Source: an uncultured Lachnospiraceae bacterium (GTDB lineage: Bacteria > Bacillota > Clostridia > Lachnospirales > Lachnospiraceae). From it: a DNA stretch of 64,000 nt. Location: NCBI GenBank assembly GCA_910587085.1, contig CAJUMC010000006.1, positions 11,411 through 75,410 of the forward strand, in the 5' to 3' direction. Within the stretch, counting starts at the first letter, position 1. The number at the start of each line of letters is the position of its first letter. The translations under genes and the position numbers were made by a program. The notes under the pieces were generated by a model. The model saw only the letters and a program-made list of their open reading frames with translations. It searched no databases and had not been told where the DNA came from. This document shows, in pieces, positions 33,741 to 43,632 of the stretch.

Positions 33741-36191
33741 TTACTCTGCCGTGTTCTGCCCGCTCGCAATCACCGACACCAGATAAAAATCCTTTGCCGC
33801 CCCCTGTGTAATGCGTAGCTCCACAGTGTGCGGCACGGATGGGTCGAGTCCGTCCGCAATGCTGTGCAGGTACAGCCAGTTTCCCCAGCCGTCCGGGAAA
33901 TTGCCGTCCAGTTTGACTGCTTCCGCTTCGTTTCCGTCAATCACAGCGACGGCAAGCGGTGCACCAAGGCTGTTTGTTTTGCGGTACTGGAGCGCAATTC
34001 GGCTTCCGCAAACGTTTTCAAACCGGATGGAGGCCCCCTCTTCCCTCGCCGTATAACCGTTTTTAAATGTGTCCGCGACACCATTCTGAACTGCCGTATC
34101 CTTGGTAAAACCGTTCAGCACCGGATCTGCATTTCTGCTGTCCAAACGAACCGAAGTCAGGCTGATCAGTCCGTCCGGCAGCTCCGGCAGCCCGGCGGGC
34201 GCATCGCTGTGATAAACGCCGTCCTTTACCTTCTGCAGAAATGCTATCACAATCTCCGCGCCGTAAGCGTGTCCCCGGTCGTTCGGATGCAGCATATCTT
34301 CGGACAGCTCCGCCGCTGTCAGCCTGCCGAATCGGATCTCGCTGTAAATGCTGTCCTTCATGCTGACAATCGGCAGCCCGTAGCGCTTTGCAGCTTCATT
34401 GTGGATCGCCTGCGCGTTGATCCCGTTATCGTACTGCACCATGTTGAGCACCATAACCGCCGGAGCCGCCTCGGAACGCAGCAGCAGATTGAGCAGACTT
34501 TCGTAGGTTTCCGCATAAAAACCGCCCGCAGAGTCATTGACCGAAAATTCCACAATCACGAAATCCGGTTCCTGCGAGAGCAGATCGTCCTTTACCCGCG
34601 CGCAGGCAAACTGAGAAGTGGTCGCACCGATGCCGGCGTTGACATAGCGGAAAGAAGCCTGCGGATAGGTCCGGCTCCACCAGTCAAATACAAGCCTGGC
34701 ATAGCATTTATCCGCATTCGAAGCGCCGGCTCCCTGCGTGATGGAACCGCCGATAAAGCCGATTGTCAGCTCTTCCCCCGCCTCGGCGCGCTTCATCAGC
34801 TCCTGCAGTGCGTACGTATTTCCCGTGTTCACCACGGCACGCTCCAGGTACGGAATATCCTCCTCGTTTACGCGCTCAGCGGAACGGATTTCTCCGGTCG
34901 TACCGAATCCCAGAATATGGAAATCTTTTTCCTGCGAATCCTCCGCCATCACCAGCTCGATCTCATGCTCCTGTTCTTCCGGACCGTCCAGCAGCAGACA
35001 GACCTCCGGATTATTCCAGCCATCCGCCGCATTGGCATTCACCGTCATCCTGCGCTTTCCGTCCACATAGACCTCCAGCGCTCCCATATTCATACTGTCT
35101 GCCTCCTTGTAGAGCAGAAAAAGATTTTTTCCTGTCATCGTAAATTTCAGCGAACTGCCCGCCTTCTGGCCCCAGAGCCAGTCGTGCGGGAAATGGGAAA
35201 TATTGGAGTTCGCCTCAATAAATCCGCCCGTATCCGGGATATACAGATTTTCACTGTTGTAAAAATTCATCCCCGTATAAGGCGCGCCGTATTCCCTGCA
35301 TGCCGAATAATCCTGCTCCGAATCCAGCGTCTGCTTTGTCATTATGCCGGTGAAGAGGCAGCGGATATAATTCGAAATCATGGTATGTCCCTGATTATTC
35401 GGATGCGCCTCGTCCTGTGCGTAATCCGACCAGACAAGCGCGCCGGATTCCATTTCCGGTGAAAGCGCTGCGTTTACCGAAATCATCGGAAGCCCGTAAG
35501 CCTCCCCGACCTTCGCCTGATGCTCTTCGCAGGTGTAGCCGTTTTCCAGCACTGTAAAAATAAGCACGACCGCAGGAGCCGTCTCGGAATTTACAATTCG
35601 GTTCACCAGACTCTCATACATCAGTTTGCTTGTTATATCGTTTGCGTCATTAACTGCAAATTCAATAAAAACCAGATCCGGTTTTTCGTCCAGCACGTCC
35701 TTCTGCACGCGCAGCAGTCCGATCGTTGAGGAGGTGCCGGAGAGCCCCGCGTTTACCCGGCGGATATTGTCGTTTGCGAACAGTTCCTTCAGCCAGTCCG
35801 TTGTTTTATAGGCATAATTCTGCTTTGAATTGACAAGATAACCCTCCGTGATCGAACCGCCGAGATAGGCTACTGTGACCTCCCCGCCTTCCGCCATCCG
35901 CCCGAATACCTTCTGCAGCCTCCTGACATTTCCCTCCGAGCGGACGGCGCGCCTTTCCTGATCCGTAGCCTGACCGTACTCCTGTTTTGCCTGCTCGGAA
36001 ATTGCGGCCGGAAGAGAAAACGGCTCCGGATTGCCGTTCTCCCCGCTGTCCGGGCGTTCGGTGCCGGGCGTTATTTCGTTCCTCGAGGATAAATCCGTCT
36101 CTGACGTACTGTCTTCCCGGCCGCCGCAGGCTGAAAAAACCAGCGCCGCAGCGAGCAGCATTCCCAATCGTGTTCTTCTACTCTTTCTCAT
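33741..36191 (-). CDS. Secreted lipoprotein with two SGNH esterase domains
   Basis: An 816-residue exported lipoprotein: signal peptide, lipobox ending at Cys22 (LVFSAC), then a Ser/Glu/Pro-rich spacer. The first SGNH domain (about 95-290) has GGSIT at 111, ND at 181 and DEAHPNNQGH at 260. A beta-domain (300-440) follows. The second SGNH domain (465-655) has GGSITQG at 481, ND at 552 and DMLHPNDRGH at 632. A C-terminal beta-domain (675-810) resembles the tail of the cytosolic esterase encoded at 40969. Both catalytic triads look intact. The second domain plus tail looks CE17-like. It likely deacetylates mannan at the cell surface. Confidence 0.82.
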   Translation of the reverse strand: MRKSRRTRLGMLLAAALVFSACGGREDSTSETDLSSRNEITPGTERPDSGENGNPEPFSLPAAISEQAKQEYGQATDQERRAVRSEGNVRRLQKVFGRMAEGGEVTVAYLGGSITEGYLVNSKQNYAYKTTDWLKELFANDNIRRVNAGLSGTSSTIGLLRVQKDVLDEKPDLVFIEFAVNDANDITSKLMYESLVNRIVNSETAPAVVLIFTVLENGYTCEEHQAKVGEAYGLPMISVNAALSPEMESGALVWSDYAQDEAHPNNQGHTMISNYIRCLFTGIMTKQTLDSEQDYSACREYGAPYTGMNFYNSENLYIPDTGGFIEANSNISHFPHDWLWGQKAGSSLKFTMTGKNLFLLYKEADSMNMGALEVYVDGKRRMTVNANAADGWNNPEVCLLLDGPEEQEHEIELVMAEDSQEKDFHILGFGTTGEIRSAERVNEEDIPYLERAVVNTGNTYALQELMKRAEAGEELTIGFIGGSITQGAGASNADKCYARLVFDWWSRTYPQASFRYVNAGIGATTSQFACARVKDDLLSQEPDFVIVEFSVNDSAGGFYAETYESLLNLLLRSEAAPAVMVLNMVQYDNGINAQAIHNEAAKRYGLPIVSMKDSIYSEIRFGRLTAAELSEDMLHPNDRGHAYGAEIVIAFLQKVKDGVYHSDAPAGLPELPDGLISLTSVRLDSRNADPVLNGFTKDTAVQNGVADTFKNGYTAREEGASIRFENVCGSRIALQYRKTNSLGAPLAVAVIDGNEAEAVKLDGNFPDGWGNWLYLHSIADGLDPSVPHTVELRITQGAAKDFYLVSVIASGQNTAE

Positions 36192-36263
36192 ATCCCCTCA
36201 TTTCCGCAAAGTTTCGGAAGGAAACTTAGCTTATGCCGGAAGCTAACCCTTTTGCTGGCAGTG

Positions 36264-36316
36264 AAAAAATCGGGCGCACGGAGCGAAAGTCTCAGCCCTC
36301 GCTCCGCCGCCCGATT
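36264..36316 (-). terminator. Rho-independent terminator of the phosphohexomutase gene
   Basis: Minus strand stem ATCGGGCG..GGAGCGA / TCGCTCC...CGCCCGAT followed by TTTTT, about 120 bp past the stop codon. Confidence 0.9.
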
Positions 36317-36435
36317 TCTAATTTTTGTTTTCTTTCCCGCAGACCGGCACGCTGCCCTTCTGCGGTATCAAATCCCCGCCGGCTGCAGTTTCTTCTGCCC
36401 ATGCCGGCTTTTCGGCCGCTCTTCGGCAGGCTCCT

Positions 36436-38160
36436 CTATTTTGCCAGCTCCATCAGCGCGTCCGTCAGCTTTTTGTTCTTCGCCTCGGCGTCCTCAAAGC
36501 TTCCGCCCTTCACGCCGATATAGAACTTGATCTTCGGTTCGGTGCCGGACGGTCTGACGCATACCCAGCCGTCGTTGTCAAGCTCAAAGTAAAGCACGTT
36601 CGACTTCGGAAGCCCCGTCTTTGTAACCTCGCCGGTCGCAAGCTTCTTTACCGTGTCCGCTTTGTAATCACGGAAGGCAACAACCTTGTAATCGCCGAGC
36701 TGCATCGGCGGGTTGCTGCGGATATCCTCCATCATCTGCCTGATCTTCTCCGCTCCCTCGATGCCCTTTAAGGTCAGGGTCTGCAGGCTCTCCTTAAAAT
36801 AGCCGTATTTCTCATAGATATTGAGCATCTGATCCCAGAGCGTAAGCCCCTGCTTCTTGTAGTATGCGGCAGCCTCACAGAGCATCATAACCGCCACTAC
36901 GGCATCCTTGTCGCGCGCATGCGTGCCGATCAGACAGCCGTAGCTCTCCTCAAAGCCGAATTCGTAGGTGCCGTGTCCGGTCTGCTCGAAAAGCTTGATC
37001 TGCTCGCCGATATACTTAAAGCCCGTCAGCACCTCGATCAGCCGGATACCGTACTCCTCTGCTACCTTGTCCGCCATATTGGTGGAAACAATTGTCTTGA
37101 CGAGCACGCCGTCCTCCGCGATTGTGCCGAGCGCCTTCTTCTGGCTCAGAAGATAATCGCAGATGAGCATGCCGGACATATTTCCGGTAAAGCTGTGATA
37201 CTCGCCGGTTCTGGAATCCTTCGCGTAAACGCCGAGGCGATCCGCATCCGGGTCGGTTGCGAGCACAAGCTCCGCATCTTTCTCTTTCGCCAGCTTAAGC
37301 GCGAGCGCAAACGCCTTCGCATCCTCCGGGTTCGGATACGGCACGGTCGGGAAATTGCCGTCCGGCTTTTCCTGCTCCTCAACCACGTAAACTTTCTCAA
37401 AACCGAGCTCCGCCAGGACGCGGCGCACCGGAAGATTGCCCGTGCCGTGCAGCGGCGTGTAGACAATGCCGAGATCCTTCCCCATTTCCTTTACGATATC
37501 CGGGTGGATAACAAGCTTTTTAAGCGTCTCGGTGTATTTGTCGTCTATTTCCCTGCCGATCTCGTGATAAAGTCCCTTTGCCTCAGCCTCTGCGCGGCTC
37601 ATTGTCTTTACGTTGTTGAAATCGGTGACATTATTCACCTCGGTGATAATCTGCTCGTCCTTCGGGTAGGTAATCTGGGCGCCGTCCTCCCAGTATACCT
37701 TGTAGCCGTTGTACTCTGCCGGGTTGTGGCTCGCCGTAATGACAACACCGGCGATGCAGCCGAGCTCCCGGAGCGCGTAGGAAAGCATCGGGGTCGGGCG
37801 GAGCGACTCGAAACGGTACGCCTTGATGCCGTTCGCGCACATGCAGAGCGCTACCTCCTCCGAAAACTCAATGGACATGCGGCGCGAGTCGTAGGCGATT
37901 GCAATGCCCTTGTCCTGGCCGCCCTCTCTGATAATAAAATTGGCAAGCCCCTGCGTCGCCTTGCGCACGGTATAGAGGTTCATGCGGTTTGTGCCCGCAC
38001 CGATCACGCCGCGCAGACCGCCCGTGCCGAACTCCAGATCGCGGTAGAAGCGATCCTCGATCTCCGCGTTGTTCCCCTCCAGCGCCTTGAGCTCTGCTCT
38101 CGTCGCGTCGTCAAAGTACGGGTTGCTGCACCATTCCTGATATTTCTCCAAGTAGCCCAT
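36436..38160 (-). CDS. Phosphoglucomutase/phosphomannomutase
   Basis: A 574-residue alpha-D-phosphohexomutase of the PgcA/PGM2 type interconverting hexose 1- and 6-phosphates. Start at ATG 38158-38160 after AAAGGAAGT. ITASHNPAEYNGYK contains the phosphoserine; DPDADRLG is the metal loop; GFEESYG is the sugar-binding loop; RPSGTEPKIKFY is the phosphate-binding loop. In this locus GH130 enzymes yield alpha-mannose 1-phosphate, so conversion to mannose 6-phosphate is a likely job, although such enzymes usually also serve glucose 1-phosphate. It is the last gene of the minus-strand mannan block and has its own promoter candidates. Confidence 0.9.
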   Translation of the reverse strand: MGYLEKYQEWCSNPYFDDATRAELKALEGNNAEIEDRFYRDLEFGTGGLRGVIGAGTNRMNLYTVRKATQGLANFIIREGGQDKGIAIAYDSRRMSIEFSEEVALCMCANGIKAYRFESLRPTPMLSYALRELGCIAGVVITASHNPAEYNGYKVYWEDGAQITYPKDEQIITEVNNVTDFNNVKTMSRAEAEAKGLYHEIGREIDDKYTETLKKLVIHPDIVKEMGKDLGIVYTPLHGTGNLPVRRVLAELGFEKVYVVEEQEKPDGNFPTVPYPNPEDAKAFALALKLAKEKDAELVLATDPDADRLGVYAKDSRTGEYHSFTGNMSGMLICDYLLSQKKALGTIAEDGVLVKTIVSTNMADKVAEEYGIRLIEVLTGFKYIGEQIKLFEQTGHGTYEFGFEESYGCLIGTHARDKDAVVAVMMLCEAAAYYKKQGLTLWDQMLNIYEKYGYFKESLQTLTLKGIEGAEKIRQMMEDIRSNPPMQLGDYKVVAFRDYKADTVKKLATGEVTKTGLPKSNVLYFELDNDGWVCVRPSGTEPKIKFYIGVKGGSFEDAEAKNKKLTDALMELAK

Positions 38161-38485
38161 CGTTTTACTTCCTTTCTCAGATTTTCGGCATTGCGCGCAC
38201 GGAAATAATGCCCGAATATCCCGTCCTGCCTGCTGCCGGTCACCGTCATTATACCACGTTATTCCGATTTGATCCCTTCGGAAGAGGCACACGGTCCGCC
38301 ACGGAAGATGTCCTCCCCCGGTCGGACGGCGAACCGGCGCGTGTATAATGCCTTGCGGATATTATACCATATTCCAACTTATTTGGAAACAAAAAGTTTT
38401 CCTTAAGCATCATGTGGCTTGTCCGCATGGACGCATCTATGTCCGTGGCCTGAACAGACAGAAATCCCTGTATTCCAATCCGCGA
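38161..38485 (-). promoter_or_regulatory. Intergenic region with two TATAAT boxes for the mutase gene
   Basis: A 325-bp gap. Minus-strand TGGTATAAT (extended -10) occurs at 38248-38256 and again at 38361-38369. The second has a weak -35 TTTCCA at 17 bp. The first lies about 90 nt before the start codon. No other feature was recognised in the gap. Confidence 0.5.
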
Positions 38486-39658
38486 TTACTTCTCCTGCTT
38501 AAGGATCTCAAGATTCTTCCGAATCATCCCGCAGCGCTGTTCCACGCAGTCCACCGAGCGCAGAGGGTCCTGCGGCGTGTTGAAAACATAGTCCGTCAGA
38601 CGCTCCTTTGTGGTGTAGGCAACATGCAGCCTTGTATCGGAGGAGGCATAATAAATATACACATCGCCGTTTCTGCGCGCAATCGCGCCGTTTGTAAATA
38701 CGACATTGGACACATCCCCGACGCGCTCGTCCCCGCGCGGCCCGATCAGCAGGCCGGACGGCTCCGCAATTACCTTCCACGGCTCCTGCAGATCGGTTGC
38801 AAATGCATAAATCACATAGCGCAGGCCCGCCGCTGTGTTGCGCACGCCGTGCGCAATATGTATCCAGCCGCGGTCAGTGCGGATCGGAACGGCTCCCGCC
38901 CCGTTTTTTGCTTCAGTAATCGTGTGGTATTTTCTGCGGCTTGTGATAATCTCCTCGTCAATCACGGCATTCGCAATATCGCCGCAGAGGCCGAAGCCGA
39001 TGCCGCCGCCGGACCCGGTATCAATAAAATCATCCATCGGCCGCGTATAAAACGCGTATTTCCCGTTTACAAACTCCGGGTGCAGCACTACATTTCTCTG
39101 CTGCGGGGAGCGGAGCGTTTTCAGATTCGGCAGGCGCTCCCAGCTTTCCAGATCCTTCGTGCGCACAATGCCCGCAGCCGCTACGGCCGCCGACAGATCC
39201 GGATTTTTCGCATCCTTGCTCTCCGAGCAGAATATGCCGTAGATATAGCCGTCCTCATGCTTTGTAAGTCGCATGTCGTAGACATTTGTCTCCTCCGGGC
39301 AGGTGTCCGGCAGTCTCACCGGATAATCCCGGAACCGGAAGCCGGATACCGGGCTGCTGCTCTCTGCTACCGCAAAGAAGGATTTGCGGTCTGCCCCCTC
39401 CACACGGGCCACAAGATAATATTTCCCGTCAAGCTCGATCGCTCCGGAATTAAAAACGGCGTTCACGCCGAGCCGCTCCATGAAATACGGATTTGTTTTC
39501 TCATCCAGGTCATATCTCCAGAATACCGGGATATGCTCCCTGGTCAGCACAGGGAACTTATAGCGGTCGTAGATCCCGTTGTAATCCGCCGTCTTCTTAT
39601 TCTGGCGGTCTACAATTCTTTCATATTTTGCTTTTTCCACATAATATTGTTTGTGCAT
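38486..39658 (-). CDS. GH130_1 mannosyl-glucose phosphorylase
   Basis: A 390-residue inverting phosphorylase expected to split beta-1,4-mannosyl-glucose into alpha-mannose 1-phosphate and glucose in the cytosol. [56 protein letters not shown] (catalytic Asp region), and [12 protein letters not shown] are GH130 subfamily 1 features. It has no signal peptide and a GGGAGG ribosome site. It lies 27 bp downstream of the 2-epimerase that makes its substrate from mannobiose. Confidence 0.9.
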   Translation of the reverse strand: MHKQYYVEKAKYERIVDRQNKKTADYNGIYDRYKFPVLTREHIPVFWRYDLDEKTNPYFMERLGVNAVFNSGAIELDGKYYLVARVEGADRKSFFAVAESSSPVSGFRFRDYPVRLPDTCPEETNVYDMRLTKHEDGYIYGIFCSESKDAKNPDLSAAVAAAGIVRTKDLESWERLPNLKTLRSPQQRNVVLHPEFVNGKYAFYTRPMDDFIDTGSGGGIGFGLCGDIANAVIDEEIITSRRKYHTITEAKNGAGAVPIRTDRGWIHIAHGVRNTAAGLRYVIYAFATDLQEPWKVIAEPSGLLIGPRGDERVGDVSNVVFTNGAIARRNGDVYIYYASSDTRLHVAYTTKERLTDYVFNTPQDPLRSVDCVEQRCGMIRKNLEILKQEK

Positions 39659-39685
39659 AATCAGCCTCCCTTCGGCTTATCCCTT

Positions 39686-40861
39686 TCATTTCTCCGCACA
39701 GCGCTTCATCAGCTCCATGCACATTCTGCCGTTGTGATACGGGCATTTCCATGGCTCCACAATCGGCTTTCTGCTTGCCGGCACGCCGTTTTCATCGACC
39801 TCCCAGTACCACTCAGAACCCTCACGCGGATCGACCAGCTTCTCCATAATATAACCGAAAATATCCTCAGCGGCTTCCAGATATTCCGTGCGCTCCGGCT
39901 CTTTCTGCCAGCCGTTGTAAAAACCGATCACCGCCTCCGCCTGCACCCACCAGATCCGGGAGGTATTGTCCGCGCCCCGCTCACATTCGTTCAGCAGCGA
40001 ATGTCCGGTATATGCACGCTCATAGATACGCGCAGTCAGCGCTCTCGTTATCGGGGAAAGCCTCGCAGTCATGGCGTCGTTTCCGAGCACCTCAAGCCCG
40101 CGATCCACCAGCCAGGCCGTCTCGATATCATGCCCGTAGGAATGCAGATCCAGTATGCTGTTCAGCTCACGGTCAAAAAAGACTTCCTGCCGCCGCAGCT
40201 GCGGGTTGTAAATCTTTTCGGCTATCGTATTCATCATAAATTCCAGCCGCTTTGCCGCGCGCGGGCAGTCCGAGACGCGGCACATTTCCGTGTAGGCCTC
40301 AAACACATGGAGCAGCGTATTCATTGTTTTCTCGGCAACCACCCCGTTCTCCGAAAGCTTGTCGTTCTCGACCGGCCGGAACTGCCGGTCGAATGCCTCA
40401 AGATAACCGATCTCATCCGTACATTTTTCTTCGATCAGACGGAGCAGCCCGTTTGCCTGCTGAAGCGCCTCCGTCCGTCCGGACGCTGCATAGTACGAAG
40501 CCAGCGCATAAACGGCAAACGCCTGGTTGTAGGTATGTTTTGTTGTATCTGCCGGCGTGCCGTCATAATTAAGCGACCAGTAAACACCGCCGTTCTCCCG
40601 ATCCATGCAGCGATCGGTCAAAAAGCGCCAGGCATGATCCGCGTAAGCCAGCAGAGAATCATCGTGCAGCGCCGCCGCTGCGTTAGAAAAAAACCAGAGA
40701 ATGCGGCTGTTCAGAATACAGCCCTTGACTGCCTGTCTGTCAATCTTCCGGTCAAAATCCACATATCCGTAAAAACCGCCGAACTCTTCGTCCTTCAGCC
40801 CCTTCCAGAACGGAAGGATTTTTGTGCGCAGATGCTCCTCTGCGCGTTTTCCCATATCCAT
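39686..40861 (-). CDS. Cellobiose/mannobiose 2-epimerase (AGE family)
   Basis: A 391-residue (alpha/alpha)6-barrel enzyme that epimerises the reducing-end sugar, here probably mannobiose to mannosyl-glucose. Start set at ATG 40859-40861 behind GGGAGGAAACAGCG. EEFGGFYGYVDF, GCILNSRILWFFSNAA, HTYNQAFAVYALA, LHSYGHDIETAWLV (catalytic His pair region), IWWVQAEAVIGF and KCPYHNGRMCMEL match cellobiose 2-epimerases. Context between GH130_1 and an esterase supports the mannobiose role known in beta-mannan catabolism. Confidence 0.9.
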   Translation of the reverse strand: MDMGKRAEEHLRTKILPFWKGLKDEEFGGFYGYVDFDRKIDRQAVKGCILNSRILWFFSNAAAALHDDSLLAYADHAWRFLTDRCMDRENGGVYWSLNYDGTPADTTKHTYNQAFAVYALASYYAASGRTEALQQANGLLRLIEEKCTDEIGYLEAFDRQFRPVENDKLSENGVVAEKTMNTLLHVFEAYTEMCRVSDCPRAAKRLEFMMNTIAEKIYNPQLRRQEVFFDRELNSILDLHSYGHDIETAWLVDRGLEVLGNDAMTARLSPITRALTARIYERAYTGHSLLNECERGADNTSRIWWVQAEAVIGFYNGWQKEPERTEYLEAAEDIFGYIMEKLVDPREGSEWYWEVDENGVPASRKPIVEPWKCPYHNGRMCMELMKRCAEK

Positions 40862-40968
40862 CGCTGTTTCCTCCCTGCCAATCCCCCGACCGGGTTTTTG
40901 TACCGGCCCGCCCTCGCGGCAATTTTTTGTTTTATGCCGGACCCGGAACTGCCGCCGGTGCTGCCTGG

Positions 40969-42228
40969 TTAAGCGCACAGAATCGAAATCAGATAAAAGT
41001 CGTTTGCCGGCTGTTCCGGCTTCTGCACAATCGTAATACGAAGCCTGTGCTCACCGTAAGGAAGTCCCTCCGCAATATCTGTCAGACAGCAGAAATCGCC
41101 CCAGGTCAGGTCAAAATTTGCATCAAGCACCACCGCATTTTCCTCGTCTCCATCCACAACCGCCCGGGCAACCGGCGCAGGTTTGCTGACCGTGCGCCGG
41201 AACTGCACGGAAATACAGGAGGCTTCCACGACAGCTTCGAAGCTGCTGCCTTCCTCCATCGCCGACCAGCCGTTTTTAAACACGTCGGCCACACCGTCCT
41301 GCGGCCTGTAATCCGCTGTAAAACCGTGAATCTTTGCCCCGGGCAGATCCAAGTTCTGATACCGTCTGTAATGCTCAAAGCGGTTTGCTGTCAGCGGCTG
41401 CTCCGGCATGATGTATGGCGTCTGCTCAAAAGGAACCCTCTTTCCGCCGGGCAGCGGGAAATAACCGTTCCCTGTGAGCAGATCACAGATTACGGCATCC
41501 TCTCCTTCGCAGGTTCCGGATGCTGCTTCATCCGCCGCACCGTTGTTCCCGCATTTCTGACAGGCCGCCGTACCGCTGCAGGCCGTGCGGATGCGGTCGA
41601 GCAGATTGCAGATCACATCCGCAACCATGCGGTGCCCCCTGTCGTTCGGATGCAGATTATCCGGTGTAATATCCGGCACCGGCAGGCGCCCGGCCGCAAG
41701 CTCCTCATAGATCGACTCCCTTATCGAGATTATCGGCAGTCCATAAGCCTTCCCGATCTCATTATGAACCCGCTGCGCGCTGCTTCCGTCATTGTAATGC
41801 ACGTTGTTAAACATAAACAGCGCCGGCTTCGACTCCGCCGTCAGGATTCTGCGGACGGTTCCCTCAAAGGTTTCCCGGAAAAATTCGCTGTCGGCGTCAT
41901 TTACAGAAAATTCCAAAAAGATAACATCCGGTTTATATCGCAGCAGATCGCTCTGCACGCGCGCTGCACCGAACTGGGAGCTTGTCGCACCGATCCCGGC
42001 ATTGATGTACTCAAATTGTGCATCCGGAAAATGCTCCTGCCACCAGCGATATACAAGATATGCATAACACCCCTGCGGCGTCTTTGCAAGCGCCCCCTGT
42101 GTTATGGAACCGCCAAGAAACCCGATTTTCAGCCTCTCGCCGTTCTCCGCGCGCGTAAAAACCTTTCCGAAGCGATACAAATTTCCTCCGTTGATAATTC
42201 CTCTGTCACAGACCTGCTTCCACTCCAT
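40969..42228 (-). CDS. CE17-like SGNH esterase, cytosolic
   Basis: A 419-residue esterase starting at ATG 42226-42228 after AAAGGAGTCCG, with no signal peptide. The SGNH domain (about 30-220) shows IGFLGGSITQGAL (nucleophile Ser), YINAGIGATSSQFG, FLEFSVNDADS and DNLHPNDRGHRM with the Asp/His pair. The C-terminal domain (about 290-415) is a beta-sandwich resembling a CBM35-like domain; FKNGWSAMEEGSSFEAVV parallels the tail of the secreted tandem esterase. This SGNH plus beta-domain order is that of CE17 acetylmannan esterases acting on mannooligosaccharides. It has a Cys-rich linker (CSGTAACQKCG) near 240. Confidence 0.82.
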   Translation of the reverse strand: MEWKQVCDRGIINGGNLYRFGKVFTRAENGERLKIGFLGGSITQGALAKTPQGCYAYLVYRWWQEHFPDAQFEYINAGIGATSSQFGAARVQSDLLRYKPDVIFLEFSVNDADSEFFRETFEGTVRRILTAESKPALFMFNNVHYNDGSSAQRVHNEIGKAYGLPIISIRESIYEELAAGRLPVPDITPDNLHPNDRGHRMVADVICNLLDRIRTACSGTAACQKCGNNGAADEAASGTCEGEDAVICDLLTGNGYFPLPGGKRVPFEQTPYIMPEQPLTANRFEHYRRYQNLDLPGAKIHGFTADYRPQDGVADVFKNGWSAMEEGSSFEAVVEASCISVQFRRTVSKPAPVARAVVDGDEENAVVLDANFDLTWGDFCCLTDIAEGLPYGEHRLRITIVQKPEQPANDFYLISILCA

Positions 42229-42445
42229 AGCGGACTCCTTTCCTCTTTCTGACGGCTGCGGCCAAAAATTCGCCAAATTTCTGAACGCCAAAAGGGGCTG
42301 CAGCAGAATACGGCAGCCGGGCAATATGCGGACAGAGCTATCGGACAGCTCTTCCAAATATCACCATAAATTGCCGTATTGCGACAGCCTCCTTCCGACA
42401 CGGTGCGGCGTCATACGCTTTTCGGATTACTTATCGCCGCCCAAA

Positions 42446-43468
42446 TCAGATAATGCCGATGGTTCCGTCATCGCCGTTGTCCGTGTGGTGCTCCTTAATG
42501 TATGTAACGATCTCATCCACGGTTGTGAACGCAAGCCCGACATAACTGTCCGCTGCGCCGTAATAGATGGCAATTTTTCCGCTCTCCGCATCGGTGAGAG
42601 CCGCGCACGGGAATACAACGTTCCCTACAAAACCGCGCTCCTCGTACCACTCTTCCGGCGTGAGAATAAAATCTTTCGTACGGTATTTTACAACGGAAGG
42701 ATTGTCAATATCAAGAATGGCTGCTCCCATGCTGTACACATAGCCGTTGCAGGTGCCCGTTACGCCGTGATAGAACAGAAGCCATCCCTCGCTTGTCTCG
42801 ATCGGAGCAGCGCCCCCGCCGATCTTCAGGCTCTGCCACCACTGATTGTAGCCGCGGGTCATCACATGCTTATGCTTGCCCCAGTACACCAGATCCGGGC
42901 TTTCGCTGACAAAAATATCTCCGAACGGCGTATGGCCGGAATCGCTCGGCCGGGAAAGCAGCACATAATTGCCGTTGATTTTCCTCGGGAACAGAACGCC
43001 GTTGCGGTTGAACGGAATAAACGGATTGTCGAGGCGTACAAAAGTTTTGAAATCCGTGGTCTTTGCGAGGCCGAGCGCCGCGCCGTAGAAATCAGTGCAC
43101 CAGATAATGTAGTAGGCGTCCTCCACTTTTACAAGGCGCGGATCGTAAGCGTACCGCGGCATGTAAGGTTCCCCCTTCTCATTCACCATCTGAATCTTTT
43201 CCTTCTCAAATTCCCAGTGGATCGCATCCCGGCTTCGCCCGAGATACAGATGCGGTACGCCGTCTGTCTGCTCCGCGCGGAACACCCCGATAAATGCTCC
43301 CTCATAAGGCACGACCGCACTGTTGAAAATCCTTGCCACGCCCGGAATCGGATTGCGGTTTACGATCGGATTTTCGGTGTATCTCCAGACCGGCCCCACA
43401 TATCCCTCCGGCTTCTCCTGCCACGGAATATTCGGCAGATTCTCCGTAAACATTTTCACTTCACTCAT
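42446..43468 (-). CDS. GH130_2 beta-1,4-mannooligosaccharide phosphorylase
   Basis: A 340-residue cytosolic phosphorylase releasing alpha-mannose 1-phosphate from the non-reducing end of beta-1,4-mannooligosaccharides. GVARIFNSAVVPYEGAFIGV, FRAEQTDGVPHLYLGRS, YAYDPRLVKVEDAYYIIWC (catalytic Asp) and KIGGGAAPIETSEGWLLFYHG match GH130 subfamily 2. The ribosome site is AAAGGGG. It is the first gene of the intracellular processing block (GH130_2, esterase, epimerase, GH130_1), with a promoter and operator-like sites directly upstream. Confidence 0.92.
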   Translation of the reverse strand: MSEVKMFTENLPNIPWQEKPEGYVGPVWRYTENPIVNRNPIPGVARIFNSAVVPYEGAFIGVFRAEQTDGVPHLYLGRSRDAIHWEFEKEKIQMVNEKGEPYMPRYAYDPRLVKVEDAYYIIWCTDFYGAALGLAKTTDFKTFVRLDNPFIPFNRNGVLFPRKINGNYVLLSRPSDSGHTPFGDIFVSESPDLVYWGKHKHVMTRGYNQWWQSLKIGGGAAPIETSEGWLLFYHGVTGTCNGYVYSMGAAILDIDNPSVVKYRTKDFILTPEEWYEERGFVGNVVFPCAALTDAESGKIAIYYGAADSYVGLAFTTVDEIVTYIKEHHTDNGDDGTIGII

Positions 43469-43547
43469 TGCTGTAATCCCCTTTCCTTAATTATAATCTT
43501 TTCCCGGATGCATTGCACAGTTTTCCGTAACTGATGCTATTTTATTT

Positions 43548-43567
43548 CGCACTATAATGCACCATTT
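43548..43567. promoter_or_regulatory. Operator-like site, downstream of the GH130_2 promoter
   Basis: CGCACTATAATGCACCATTT, identical except for one base to 63251-63270 upstream of the LacI-family gene. It sits just after the -10 of the GH130_2 promoter, a repressor-blocking position. Confidence 0.65.
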
Positions 43568-43594
43568 AGATTTTGCTTTTTCTTTGATAACCCC

Positions 43595-43623
43595 ATTATA
43601 ATCGAAATTTTCAAAAAAATCAA
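43595..43623 (-). promoter_or_regulatory. SigA promoter of the GH130_2 gene block
   Basis: Minus strand TTGATT (43618-43623), 17 bp, TATAAT (43595-43600), about 120 nt before the GH130_2 start, flanked by operator-like sites on both sides. Confidence 0.75.
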
Positions 43624-43632
43624 GAGATAATT

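Noticed and set aside
38348..40972. An 874-codon open frame on the + strand opposite GH130_1 and the epimerase
   Set aside because: Its translation is His/Arg/Cys-rich and family-less, while the opposite strand encodes two clear enzymes with ribosome sites. It is a codon-bias shadow, as are the other long antisense frames at 50515, 33828, 43642 and 25481.
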